DNA of 64,000 nucleotides from Sphingobium amiense (GTDB lineage: Bacteria > Pseudomonadota > Alphaproteobacteria > Sphingomonadales > Sphingomonadaceae): positions 124,001 to 188,000 of the forward strand of contig NZ_AP018664.1 of NCBI RefSeq assembly GCF_003967075.1, read 5' to 3'. Every line of letters begins with the position of its first letter. Within the stretch, counting starts at the first letter, position 1. The notes under the pieces were generated by a model, which worked only from the letters and a program-made list of their open reading frames with translations, searched no databases and was not told the DNA's origin. Below are positions 36,184 through 45,272 of the stretch, one piece after another. The translations under genes were made by a program, and so were the position numbers.

Positions 36184-36410
36184 GCGGCGGGACCGACGAA
36201 TGAACGCAGAAAGATACAGAGGTTCGTCTGGTCCGATCGCGCTGACAGATGCGATGAAAGCGCCGCGGGCCGGCTCTTTGGCCCTACCCTGACGCTTATC
36301 TCTCGCCGAAGGAGGCAAACGGTCGATCAATCAATTTATAGAAGATATTGGTTTAAGCACCCATGCATCATCATCTCGACGCAGTCGCGGGCCAGGCGCT
36401 GCTCACGTAA

Positions 36411-38006
36411 GTGTGCGTTGTCGGAGCCGGCGCCGCTGGCATCACATTAGCCCGAAAGCTGCTCGAGTCAGGCATCGACGTCGTGTTGCTGGAAAGCGGC
36501 GGTATCGACTTCGACCCCGAGATTGCCGCGCTCAATGAAGGCGAAATCACCGGGCTCGACTATTACGACCTGGAAAATGCGCGGTTGCGCTTCTTTGGTG
36601 GGTCAACAGCGATATGGGGCGGCCGCTGCGCGGAACTCGACCCGATCGATTTTGCCAAGAGATCTTGGGTCGAACATAGTGGCTGGCCGGTCAGTTGGGC
36701 GCAGATGCAGCCTTATTATCGGCAAGCCAGGGAAATTCTTGGGTTGCGCCCAAGGCATCCTGTCGCATCTGATCTGATCGCGGCGGGCATCGCCATGCCT
36801 GATTTCAACCCCGATCGCATTCGCTCCCTGCTTTGGACCTTCGATGAGATACATGGCCGCTTTTCCTTCGATAATTGCCGGGACCTGCGTGACCATCCCC
36901 GCTGCCGGATTGTCACGCAGGCGACCGTACAGGAGGTGGTGGCCGCTCCCAGCGCGCGAACTATCGACCATCTGGATGTGCGCAGCCTTTCGGGAAATCG
37001 CATCACTGTCCGGGCGCGCCACTATGTGCTTGCGACCGGCGGCATCGAAAATGCCCGGCTGCTGCTGGCATCGCGATCCATCATGCCGATGGGACTGGGT
37101 AATGGTCACGACTGGGTCGGCCGTTGCTTCATGGAACATCCTCATGCGCGAGGCGGACGTGTCATCTCGGGAAAGACATGGCTACTGCTGAACGCTTTTG
37201 CCAAAAGGCATAGAGTGGAGGGGCAGCCGGTTGCTGCGCTGCTGGCACCGGGCATCGAGCTCCAGAAGGAGCAAGGGCTGCTCAACACCTCGCTGACGAT
37301 CGCTGGACGTCAGCCGCCTCATGGGCGTGAAAGCTATGCAATGCGGACCTATGGCCGACTGAAGCATGAAATGGCGCCTGACCGCCGTGGCCGCAGACTG
37401 TGGATGACGGTCAAGAAAAACGCCCATCGCATCCTGCGTTATTCCGAGCCGGCGCGGCCTTGGGTCCTCAACAAGATGCGGCTGCTCGATGTCGCCCTGC
37501 TTGTGCGGGCCGAGCAGGCACCCAATCGGGAAAGCCGGGTCATGCTGTCGAACCTTCGTGATCCGATGGGCGTGCCGATTTCGCGCCTGCATTGGCGCAC
37601 CAGTGCAATAGACACGCATAGCGTCGCCGGTCTCGTCCATGCGCTCGACGCCGAATTGCGGCGCCTGAATCTGGGCACAGTCGAGGCGGCACCCTGGCTG
37701 GAAGGCGAGGACTGGCAATTTGATCCGCTGGTGAGCGCGCATCCGATCGGCGGTTATCATCATATGGGTACCACCCGCATGTCGGATAGCCCGCACGAGG
37801 GAGTTACCGACAGCTATGGTCGGGTCCATGGCATCGAAAACCTGTCCATTGCAGGCAGTTCACTCTTCCTGACATCGGGCTGGGCCAATCCGACCCTGAC
37901 GATTATCGCGCTTGCCTGTCGCACAGCAGCGGCGATCGTGGAGGGCCTCAAGGCCGGCGAGAAGACGCGTTCGGGGATGGTCATAGAGGCTGAGAGAACG
38001 CGGTGA
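36411..38006 (+). CDS. GMC-family oxidoreductase with a disrupted 5' end
   Basis: A 531-residue FAD enzyme from the GTG at 36411. FAD motif VVGAGAAG (about 4-11), IEN segment YVLATGGIENARLLLAS, and C-terminal HPIGGYHHMGTTRMSD with the GMC active-site His region. The usual start would be the ATG at 36363 in the same frame. The 15 codons from there (MHHHLDAVAGQALLT) look like a normal GMC N-terminus, but the next codon is TAA (36408-36410), directly followed by GTG. Translation may restart at that GTG, which would lose the first strand residues before the FAD loop. Substrate unknown. It may be a recent pseudogene. Confidence 0.8.
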   Translation: MCVVGAGAAGITLARKLLESGIDVVLLESGGIDFDPEIAALNEGEITGLDYYDLENARLRFFGGSTAIWGGRCAELDPIDFAKRSWVEHSGWPVSWAQMQPYYRQAREILGLRPRHPVASDLIAAGIAMPDFNPDRIRSLLWTFDEIHGRFSFDNCRDLRDHPRCRIVTQATVQEVVAAPSARTIDHLDVRSLSGNRITVRARHYVLATGGIENARLLLASRSIMPMGLGNGHDWVGRCFMEHPHARGGRVISGKTWLLLNAFAKRHRVEGQPVAALLAPGIELQKEQGLLNTSLTIAGRQPPHGRESYAMRTYGRLKHEMAPDRRGRRLWMTVKKNAHRILRYSEPARPWVLNKMRLLDVALLVRAEQAPNRESRVMLSNLRDPMGVPISRLHWRTSAIDTHSVAGLVHALDAELRRLNLGTVEAAPWLEGEDWQFDPLVSAHPIGGYHHMGTTRMSDSPHEGVTDSYGRVHGIENLSIAGSSLFLTSGWANPTLTIIALACRTAAAIVEGLKAGEKTRSGMVIEAERTR

Positions 38007-38273
38007 GCGGGATTGTCATTCGGATGATTTTATATGATCGATCACCGGGACCGCTGCCCGGATCGCCTTTCAGAAACACCTGCCGACAACGGAGGAGGCA
38101 CGCTATGAACCTGCCCGGATGATGGCGATCCTCAGAATCTTGATCGGCAGGTCTGCCTCCCCCTAGATGCCGCATCCGTGGTCCCGCTGTGCAAGCAGGT
38201 TCGCGGGCTCGTCACGACGCTTGGCGCCTTGCCGAGCCTTGCACAATGACCGTATTTCCAGAGGAGACGACCC

Positions 38274-38894
38274 ATGCTGACCGTTCATCATCTTGGCATA
38301 TCGCAATCAGACCGGATCGTCTGGCTTTGCGAGGAATTGGCGATACCCTATGACTTGGTCCGCTACGACCGCGATCCCGTCACACGGCTTGCACCTGCCA
38401 CATATAAGGCGCTGCATCCCGCCGGGACGGCGCCAGTCATTACCGATGACGCCCTTGCACTTTCCGAATCCGGTGCGATCGTCGACTATATCGTAGCCCG
38501 CTATGGAAACGGGCGGCTGACCCTGCCGTCGGATCATCCTGACTATGCGCGTTTCCTCTACTGGTGCCATTTCGCCAACGGTTCGCTCATGCCCGCGATG
38601 ATGATGCTGATGGGTGAGGGAGGAATGGCCCAGGTTATGCGTGATCGCATCGCCCGTTATCTGACGGCGCTCGACACGCATTTCGGCCAGGGTCATAGCT
38701 GGCTCGCCGGTGATGTTTTCACGATCGCCGACATCATGATCATGTTTCCGTTGACCACGATGCGGGCGTTTGTTCCCCTTGACCTGTCTCCCTATCCAGA
38801 CCTTCGGGCTTATTTGAAGCGGGTATCCGGGCGTCCCGGCTTTCAAGCCGCAAAAGCAAAAGCCGATCCCGACCTCGAATTGCCGATCGATTGA
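38274..38894 (+). CDS. Glutathione S-transferase
   Basis: A 206-residue GST. The N-terminal thioredoxin-like domain has LTVHHLGISQSDRIVWLCEE, a Ser/Tyr-type start; the glutathione-binding LSESGAIVDYIVARYG follows at about 60-75. The C-terminal helical domain contains the N-capping box GDVFTIADIMIMFPL. AGAGGAG stands 8 bp before the ATG. It resembles the bacterial GSTs related to the fungal/plant URE2-like type. It is a single-gene unit, 267 bp after the GMC gene; that gap shows no gene. Confidence 0.88.
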   Translation: MLTVHHLGISQSDRIVWLCEELAIPYDLVRYDRDPVTRLAPATYKALHPAGTAPVITDDALALSESGAIVDYIVARYGNGRLTLPSDHPDYARFLYWCHFANGSLMPAMMMLMGEGGMAQVMRDRIARYLTALDTHFGQGHSWLAGDVFTIADIMIMFPLTTMRAFVPLDLSPYPDLRAYLKRVSGRPGFQAAKAKADPDLELPID

Positions 38895-39166
38895 AGTCCA
38901 TGATGGAGCGGGAGCCGACGTATGCTCTCATATCGCTCGTCAAAGGCGATCCCGGGCGCAGTGAAGGCTCGCAGCGCCGGGGGGACCGGAGGGTAGGGGA
39001 ATAGGGTGGCGATCAAGAGTAAAGGGTGCGCAGCGGCGCCTCAGCGATGGGCTTCGTCCTGTTTTGGGCTCATATGCCCGTTCTGGCGTGCCGACAATGA
39101 GTGCGAAGGTTTTTCCTGTTCGTGTCACGACCTTGCGCTGATTGGGCATCCTGAGCGAGATGACCG

Positions 39167-39778
39167 TTACGGTTTCGATGAACCATTTGCGCTTTTCTCG
39201 GAGGCATCCTTTACACCGACCTTGTTCAACAGTTTGCTCCAATCGATCCGGACCAAAAGCACGACGAAGCCGATCATCGCGACCTGCAGCGCTATTCCCA
39301 TGGGGCTGGAGAACATGGAGGTGAAAAGGTCGTTCATGCTGGTTTCGCGGATGCCCTTCGCGGAATAGGCGTAGATGGAATAGGAAACGAGCCGCCCCGC
39401 GAAAAAGGCGAGCGTAAAACCCAGCAAGCGAATGCCTGCAAAACCTGCCGCAGCGAACAGTTGAGCCGAGGGTAACGGCGACAGTGCGAACAGGCCCAGG
39501 GCCAGTATCATATTGCGCTGCCTGGCTTCCAGCGCCTGGCGGGCGGCTTCCAGGTTCTGACGATATTTTGCCGGCAAATACCCGCCGAAAAATCGGAAAG
39601 CATAGGCCAGCGCCAGTCGCCCGGATGCAGCCGCCAGTGCGCCAATGAGAACCAGAGCGACTACCGGCAGGTCTGTGTTCAGACTGAATAACAGGATGAT
39701 CGACCATGTTGGCGGACCGAATGCGGGTAGCAGGTTCACGCCCAATATGATGACGAACAGCAAAATGTAATCGTTCAA
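39167..39778 (-). CDS. Integral membrane protein of unknown function (possibly VTT/DedA-like)
   Basis: A 203-residue protein with four to six predicted membrane helices (first YILLFVIILGVNLLPAFGP). The middle segment (QRNMILALGLFALSPLPSAQ, then GFAGIRLLGFTLAFFAGRLV) resembles the small-exporter/VTT pattern, where a polar loop with Pro lies before a Gly-rich helix. I do not recognise a named family with confidence. The C-terminal tail is charged and probably cytoplasmic. It is on its own, between a GST and the iron-sigma genes, transcribed leftwards. Confidence 0.6.
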   Translation of the reverse strand: MNDYILLFVIILGVNLLPAFGPPTWSIILLFSLNTDLPVVALVLIGALAAASGRLALAYAFRFFGGYLPAKYRQNLEAARQALEARQRNMILALGLFALSPLPSAQLFAAAGFAGIRLLGFTLAFFAGRLVSYSIYAYSAKGIRETSMNDLFTSMFSSPMGIALQVAMIGFVVLLVRIDWSKLLNKVGVKDASEKSANGSSKP

Positions 39779-39893
39779 GTCCGCAGTGAGCCTTCATTTA
39801 TGCATATGGCACGAGCCCACCGCTATGGATGTCGCGTCCCTTGCGCGCAACCCGTTCGCCTGGGCCACGGTGAGGATATAATGTCATTTTTTA

Positions 39894-39963
39894 AGAATGA
39901 GCGAACTGAGTCCGGGGTTTTTTGGGCCAATCCGCGGCTCTTGAACATCAGTTCGCTCATTCT
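39894..39963. repeat. Perfect 16-bp inverted repeat upstream of the ECF sigma gene
   Basis: Arms AGAATGAGCGAACTGA (39894-39909) and its exact complement (39948-39963) enclose 38 bp that include GGGGTTTTTTGGGCC. It lies about 110 bp before the sigma factor start. Arms of this length are too long for a usual operator and the loop too long for a simple terminator. It could be the remnant of a small mobile element or a regulatory RNA hairpin. Confidence 0.6.
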
Positions 39964-40072
39964 CGAAAACTGAAGTATCCTCGAGGGTGTACTTCTCTCC
40001 CCAATTGCGATTGGATCGCATTAAGAATGATGATAGCGTAACCGAATTTGGCAAGGCGATGAGGGACCAGGA

Positions 40073-40588
40073 GTGCCCAACGGAAAGGCTACCCTCAAAT
40101 TGTTCCTCTCGCATCGCGAGGCCCTTATCCGTTATGCAAAGAGGATAATGGGCGAAACCGCCGACGCGGAAGACATTGTGCAGGAGGCCTGGCTTCGCGC
40201 CAGCACTGGAACCGCCAAGCTGCCAGCGCCGGACGCTATTGCCTATCTGCGAATGACGGTGCGCAACCTTGCGCTGAACGGGACGAGGCGCAAGCAGATC
40301 GAGGCGCGGATCTTCGATGCGCGCGACGAGATAGAAGCGATTGGCATTGCGTCAGATCAGCCGGACCCGGAAGTGATCGCGATCTCGCGCGACGAATATG
40401 CGCGAATTATTTTCGCGCTCCGGGAGATGCCGGAAAAGATGCGGATCGCTGTCGAAATGCATCGGATCGGCGGTAAAAAACTCACAGAGATCGCAGCCTT
40501 TCTGGGAATCTCGAAATCGACAGCTCACACGCTGATCCTTGAAGGCATTGAGCGTTGCCGCGCCATAGCGGATCGCATGTCCGCATGA
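40073..40588 (+). CDS. ECF-type RNA polymerase sigma factor (FecI-like)
   Basis: A 171-residue sigma factor. Region 2 has ALIRYAKRIMGETADAEDIV and QEAWLRAS; region 4 has KLTEIAAFLGISKSTAHTLI. Both are typical of iron-starvation ECF sigmas. It would drive the TonB receptor gene downstream once released by FecR. The GTG at 40073 is preceded by GGGACCAGGA. The FecR gene follows after 92 bp. Confidence 0.88.
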   Translation: MPNGKATLKLFLSHREALIRYAKRIMGETADAEDIVQEAWLRASTGTAKLPAPDAIAYLRMTVRNLALNGTRRKQIEARIFDARDEIEAIGIASDQPDPEVIAISRDEYARIIFALREMPEKMRIAVEMHRIGGKKLTEIAAFLGISKSTAHTLILEGIERCRAIADRMSA

Positions 40589-40680
40589 AAATTCGCATTT
40601 CATCCGGAAAAATGCCCTGCTCGATTGTTTAATGAATGGGGGAAAGCCATCATGGCGACTGTTCATCACAAAGGGAAACC

Positions 40681-41694
40681 ATGAGCGCCGGGCGCGACAC
40701 AGGTGAAGACATGGCCGAACGGCGCCGCGCCAACCGCGAGGCGTCAGGATGGGTCATTCTCCTTCAGGAAGATCCTGAAGATCACGCCCTACGCTCCGAG
40801 TTCGACGCATGGCTGGATGCAAAGCCGGTTCACCGGGACGCATGGGCCGAAACGCAGCGCATATCGCATGTTGTCCGCACGATGCCTCCGGCCCACGCCC
40901 ATCGTTGGCGCAGGGTGAAGCCATCCATCCTGCCGTTCCTCGGCCGAAACAACAGGCGGCGAGCCGCGCATATCTTTCTGGGAGCAGCGGCAGCCTGTCT
41001 TGCGATCACCGTGGCCCCCGGTGTGCTGCTCGATCTGCGCGCCGATGCCATTGCGGGGACCGGCGAAATGCGATCGGTTGAGCTTGCCGATGGCAGCAAA
41101 ATGATCCTCGCGCCAGAAAGCGCCGTCGCGTTCGATGTGAGCAGGGGCGGAGAACGCACAGTGCAGCTGCTTCGGGGCAGGGCATGGTTTGATGTCGCGC
41201 CCGATCCCGATCATCCATTCCAGGTCGTCACGGACGTTACCACGACCACGGTTCTCGGCACAGCTTTCGAAGTGCGGAAAGGGGCGGGGCATCAGGTGTC
41301 GGTGGCCGTTCGGAACGGCCTCGTCCGTGTGGCCTGCGACGACCAGCCAGATCAGACGGAGAGGCTGACCGCCGGCGAAGCACTCGATCTGAGATGTGCG
41401 GAGCAGAGCGCCTTCCGGAAGGATGTCGATCCTGCGCGGATCGCGGCCTGGACCGATCATCAGATCATCGTAAGCGACAGGCCAGTGCGCGAAGTGATCG
41501 ACGCGCTGAGACCCTGGCATAGCGGTTTGATCCTGACCTATGGCACCGGTCTCGACACACGGCGGGTTACCGGCGTTTATGACACGCGCCAGTCGAGAGA
41601 AGTGCTGCAGGCCCTCGCCCAGTCGCATGGTTTGACAGTGCGGAACGTCACGCCATGGGTCACGGTCATCACCGCCGATCAGGGCGACGATTAA
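40681..41694 (+). CDS. FecR-type anti-sigma/sigma regulator
   Basis: A 337-residue inner-membrane protein. The cytoplasmic N-terminal DUF4880-like domain has ANREASGWVILLQEDPEDHA and FDAWLDAKPVHRDAW. One membrane helix lies at about 95-112 (AAHIFLGAAAACLAITVAPG). The periplasmic FecR domain includes VELADGSKMILAPESAVAFD and VTTTTVLGTAFEVR, and a C-terminal STN-contact region follows. It senses the loaded receptor and releases the sigma factor. The receptor gene next door is truncated, so the signalling chain is broken. Confidence 0.9.
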   Translation: MSAGRDTGEDMAERRRANREASGWVILLQEDPEDHALRSEFDAWLDAKPVHRDAWAETQRISHVVRTMPPAHAHRWRRVKPSILPFLGRNNRRRAAHIFLGAAAACLAITVAPGVLLDLRADAIAGTGEMRSVELADGSKMILAPESAVAFDVSRGGERTVQLLRGRAWFDVAPDPDHPFQVVTDVTTTTVLGTAFEVRKGAGHQVSVAVRNGLVRVACDDQPDQTERLTAGEALDLRCAEQSAFRKDVDPARIAAWTDHQIIVSDRPVREVIDALRPWHSGLILTYGTGLDTRRVTGVYDTRQSREVLQALAQSHGLTVRNVTPWVTVITADQGDD

Positions 41695-41820
41695 CAGGGA
41701 TTCGCGCTTTTTTCCGCTTCCTGTGCATTTTTTTTCCGGAAATTCCCGAGCCTCGATTGTTCTTTATAGTAGGGGCGTCTGCAATTGAGTATCAGTTGCA
41801 TGAGATGCCGCCGCTAAGGA

Positions 41821-43198
41821 ATGAAAGGGTGGCTCATAGTGCGTTCGGGGGTTTCAAATTCAGATAAAACACAGGGCCGGATGCTGGCGATATCGTTGCT
41901 GGCATCGGTTGCGGCGGTGGGCATTATGGCCCCGCATGCAGCGCAGGCCCAGACTGGCGGCGAGGCTGCTACACATGATTTCAACATACCCGCGCGGACG
42001 TTGAGCGAAGCATTGGCCGATTTCGGGCGCCAGTCAGGGATGCAGGTAAACGTGGACGCGGACGAGATCCGCGACCGCGCGTCGCCGGGTGTGTCGGGCC
42101 GCATGTCGAGCGACCAAGCCTTGAACCGCTTGTTGGCAGGAACTGGCCTGACTTGGAGACTCAATAACGGGTTCGTCACGCTCCAACCAGCACCCCAGAC
42201 GGCGCAAGCCTCCGGGGATACGCGAAGTACCGTCAATCTGGGCTCGTTGCGTGTGGAAGGCCAGCAATCCGGTGGCAATGGCGGGTTCGGTCGTGACGGG
42301 AGCGTCGGCACCGGTGGTGCGGCGGGCGGCGCGGACGAGATTTTCGCGGCCCCACGCGCAGTTAGCGTCGTCACGCGCGAGGAAATGGACCGCACGCCCG
42401 CACGCCACGCTGCCGATCTGATCGCGGAAGTTCCCGGCGTTACCAGCGCGGTCAACCGGCTCAATCCGGGGCTCTCGGTCAATATCCGGGGCATGCAGGA
42501 CTTCGGCCGCGTCAACATGATGATCGACGGTATGCGCCAGAACTTCGTCCAGAACGGCCACCAGGGTCGAAACGGGCAGATGTATGTCGATCCTGAATTA
42601 CTGACAGCCGTCGCTATAGAGCGAGGACCGCGAAGCAATGTTTACGGGATGGGTGCGATAGCGGGTAGCGTCGATTTCAAGACTATTGGACCAGAAGATA
42701 TTCTAAACGGCGAGAGCGATCGCATTGGCGCGAGACTGCGCGCTACGACTGGCCTTGGCGGGGAAGGCAATGGAGTCAATTTTCTTGGAAGCGCCGCGAT
42801 CGCCGGCAGGTTGACCGATAACATCGAGCTAATGGCTGCTTACTCACGGCGCGACATTGGCGATTACGACGTCGGCACCAAAGGTGATGATGGGCTGGCC
42901 AATTTCACTTTTACGGGTGCTGATGGGCTGGAGACGATCAGCCGCATCAAATATGCGAGTCAGCTTCAGGAATCCGCGCTCATCAAAGCGCGTTGGACGC
43001 TGGGGGACGGCCATGTCGTTCAGCTCAGCTACGTTGGCACCTGGCTCGATTATGAGCATGTGAGTGACACTCGGACTGGTCTGCTGGATGAGAATGGCTC
43101 GCCTTGGAAGCGCTTGGGTACATCGAGCATCACGTCAGAGAATTTCGCGTTCGACTATAACTGGAAGCCGGACAGCAACTGGATAAATCTCAGGCTAA
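41821..43198 (+). pseudogene. FecA-like TonB-dependent receptor, truncated by the IS1380 element
   Basis: About 459 residues of a receptor. The signal peptide has a long basic start and MLAISLLASVAAVGIMAPHA. An STN signalling domain follows (HDFNIPARTLSEALADFGRQ, residues about 51-100), then the plug (RHAADLIAEVPGVTSAVNRL, and IRGMQDFGRVNMMIDGMRQN) and the first barrel strands. The frame enters the IS at 43199 after NWINLR and soon stops. Most of the barrel is missing, and I find no matching 3' part in the window. Plug features (RNGQMYVDPELL) suggest a haem/siderophore-type receptor. Confidence 0.9.
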
Positions 43199-44844
43199 CC
43201 CGCCTTATTCACCAAAAGTGTCCTGAAGGGTTGGCGGGAGTGGCGTAAGCCTCTGATCTGAATTAGGAACTGGGTGTCTAAGCCGAACCTGCCGCAGGGC
43301 AGAAAATGCCACGGGCCACACCCGCCATGAACGATGATATCGCAAGCTCATTTGGATTCCCAGCAGTCGGCCGCAAGAAAATCACAGCTGCGTTCGACGG
43401 TGGCCGGCTTACCTCGGATGGCGGTGTTCTACTGCTTGCACAGGCCGAGCGCGCGATGGGGATTTGCCAGCGCCTGGCGGCTTGTATTGCCGATCCGCGC
43501 GATCCAGCGCGGGTGATCCATCGCCTGGATGACATTCTGCGTGCCCGTGTGTTCGCGATTGCGTGCGGCTATGAGGATGCCGATGATCTCGATGCTCTGC
43601 GCGACGATCCAGGCTTCCGCCTGGCGCTCGGCAAGCTGCCGGAATCGGGCGCGGGGCTGGCCAGCCAACCGACGATGAGCCGGTGGGAAAATGCACCGAC
43701 TACGCGCGAACTGGCCAGCATGATGGCCGCGATGATCGACATCTACTGCGCCAGCTATCCCGCCCCTCCGACAGCGGTCACGCTGGATATCGACGACACG
43801 TGCGACGTCGTGCATGGCTATCAACAGCTCTCGTTCTGGAACGGGCATCATGGGGAGCGCTGCTTCCTACCGATCCATATCTACGACACCGCGACCGGCA
43901 GGCCGGTGGCCATGCTGCTGCGCACAGGCAAGACGCCTTCTGGAAAGGAGGCGGCGGGGCACATCCGACGCCTGGTGCGTCACCTGCGCCGTAATTGGCC
44001 CGATACCCACATCACTATCCGCGGCGACGGGCACTATGGTCGACCCGAGGTCATGGCCTACTGCGATGCGGCCCGCGTCGATTACGTGTTCGGCCTGCCC
44101 ACCAATTCAGCGCTGCGCGCCGATCCCGCCATTGTTGCGGTCGCCGATGCCTGCGCGGTCAAGCGCGCCCAGCGTCAGTGTCCCGTCCTGCGCAACTATG
44201 CCGAGACCCGCTATGGGGCAAAGACCTGGAAGTGCCAGCGTCGCGTCGTTGCACGGATCGAGGCCAGCACGCTGGGCATGGACATCCGCTATGTCGTCAC
44301 CTCGTTGGCAACAGGATCGGCCGAGCACATCTACGACACGCTCTACTGCGCGCGTGGTCAGGCCGAGAACCTGATCAAGCGCCACAAGTCCCAGCTCGCC
44401 AGCGACCGAACCTCGTGCCGCTCGGCCAATGCCAATCAGATGCGCCTGATACTGCACACTGCCGCATACTGGCTGCTATGGCGCATCCAGCAGGCGATGC
44501 CCAGGACCGCTGCTCTGGCAAGCGCGGAGTTTACCACCTTGCGCCTGCGGCTGCTCAAGGTCGCTGCGCGCGTCGTAGAAAGTGCTAGCCGCATCCGCAT
44601 TGCCTTCGCTTCCGCCTGTCCGGATGCCGACCTGTTCCGCGCCCTCGTTCTCCGGCTGAAGCCTGCGCCGACGTAGCCCATGCGGCAGCGCCGCAGAACT
44701 CCGAGCCCAGCCCTTCAACCCGAAAAGCCCATCAATCCGAATGCGGTGAAACAAACGCCAGCGATGCCGGTCGTCCGCGCAATACAGCCAGCCGCAGCAA
44801 ATGCCCAGAGCGGACCCGAAACCGAGCGTCGTGAATAAGAGAGG
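43199..44844 (+). mobile_element. Complete IS1380-family element (right boundary copy)
   Basis: 1646 bp with imperfect terminal inverted repeats: left CCCGCCTTATTCACC, right (read inward) CCTCTCTTATTCACG. The left flank is CTAA and the right flank TTAA, so this copy does not have matching flanks; the TTAA pairs instead with the flank of the truncated copy at 3985. One transposase gene fills most of it. IS1380 elements give short 4-5 bp duplications, in line with TTAA. Confidence 0.93.
43306..44676 (+). CDS. IS1380-family transposase
   Basis: A 456-residue DDE transposase with the IS1380 hallmark near the N-terminus (ITAAFDGGRLTSDGGVLLLA). Catalytic Asp regions: TLDIDDTCDVVHGYQQ (about 160-175) and ITIRGDGHYGRPEVMAY; a late acidic region is GQAENLIKRHKSQLASDRTS. 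The second ATG at 43327 (MNDDIASS) is an equally plausible start, giving 449 residues. The gene looks intact and could supply transposase for the whole 40.9-kb unit. Confidence 0.93.
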   Translation: MPRATPAMNDDIASSFGFPAVGRKKITAAFDGGRLTSDGGVLLLAQAERAMGICQRLAACIADPRDPARVIHRLDDILRARVFAIACGYEDADDLDALRDDPGFRLALGKLPESGAGLASQPTMSRWENAPTTRELASMMAAMIDIYCASYPAPPTAVTLDIDDTCDVVHGYQQLSFWNGHHGERCFLPIHIYDTATGRPVAMLLRTGKTPSGKEAAGHIRRLVRHLRRNWPDTHITIRGDGHYGRPEVMAYCDAARVDYVFGLPTNSALRADPAIVAVADACAVKRAQRQCPVLRNYAETRYGAKTWKCQRRVVARIEASTLGMDIRYVVTSLATGSAEHIYDTLYCARGQAENLIKRHKSQLASDRTSCRSANANQMRLILHTAAYWLLWRIQQAMPRTAALASAEFTTLRLRLLKVAARVVESASRIRIAFASACPDADLFRALVLRLKPAPT

Positions 44845-45023
44845 TTAATGGCGGTGTGTCGCCCATAGGAGCCGACTTGCAGTGTGTTCGCGGTCTTGGA
44901 TTCAGTGTCGCGGAAATTTTTGTTGAGCGCGCAGGTGATCTCCCCGTACCGATCCGAGATCGTCTGGGCATTATCGACTGCAAGATTGCTGAGAAACTGC
45001 TTGAACGTGTCCGCGATACTCAA
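44845..45023 (-). pseudogene. CD-NTase (SMODS nucleotidyltransferase), N-terminal part
   Basis: Codes for the first 59 or so residues: LSIADTFKQFLSNLAVDNAQ, then TISDRYGEITCALNKNFRD, and TLQVGSYGRHTAI with the glycine-serine motif that binds the nucleotide phosphates. The IS1380 end follows at once. I use the TTG at 45023 (preceded by GGGGGTAG) because the SMODS fold begins there; an ATG at 45068 would add 15 unrelated residues. Continues at 3984. The gene is divergent from parB, with about 250 bp between starts. Confidence 0.85.
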
Positions 45024-45272
45024 GCTGACTACCCCCGGTTGAGATCCCCTGAACAACATGTAGATCAAATCGGGAACATTTCAATGGTTCCGCACAAGTC
45101 ACCCCCAACAAATGTCAAGCGGCCAGCTAAACGGGCGCAGTTCATCGAGTTACGGCATGAAGGCATCTCTAAGCCCGCCTGCAGGCACAAGAGAGGGGAG
45201 GGGGCTGGCTTCTGATTGAGCCATTGAGTGTCGATGGTCGACGTCTCGGGCTCACAGTCAGGAGTATGTCCC

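Larger units (their letters stand above)
3985..44848. mobile_element. 40.9-kb IS1380-bounded composite insertion with TTAA flanking repeats
   Basis: The outer boundaries are a left IS1380 end at 3989 and a right IS1380 end at 44844. Both are flanked by TTAA (3985-3988 and 44845-44848), and the interrupted CD-NTase gene is continuous across the pair. The two boundary copies are in the same orientation and look identical over the 279 bp they share. The inner flank of the right copy is CTAA inside a TonB-receptor gene, so the copies come from different original sites. Transposition as a composite unit, or integration of a circle by recombination between IS copies, would both produce this. Cargo spans 7193-43198. 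Confidence 0.85.

Noticed and set aside
38940..39797. 285-codon minus-strand frame over the membrane-protein gene
   Set aside because: Shares the region in another frame; lacks hydrophobic pattern or motifs, while the 39167-39778 frame has clear membrane helices.
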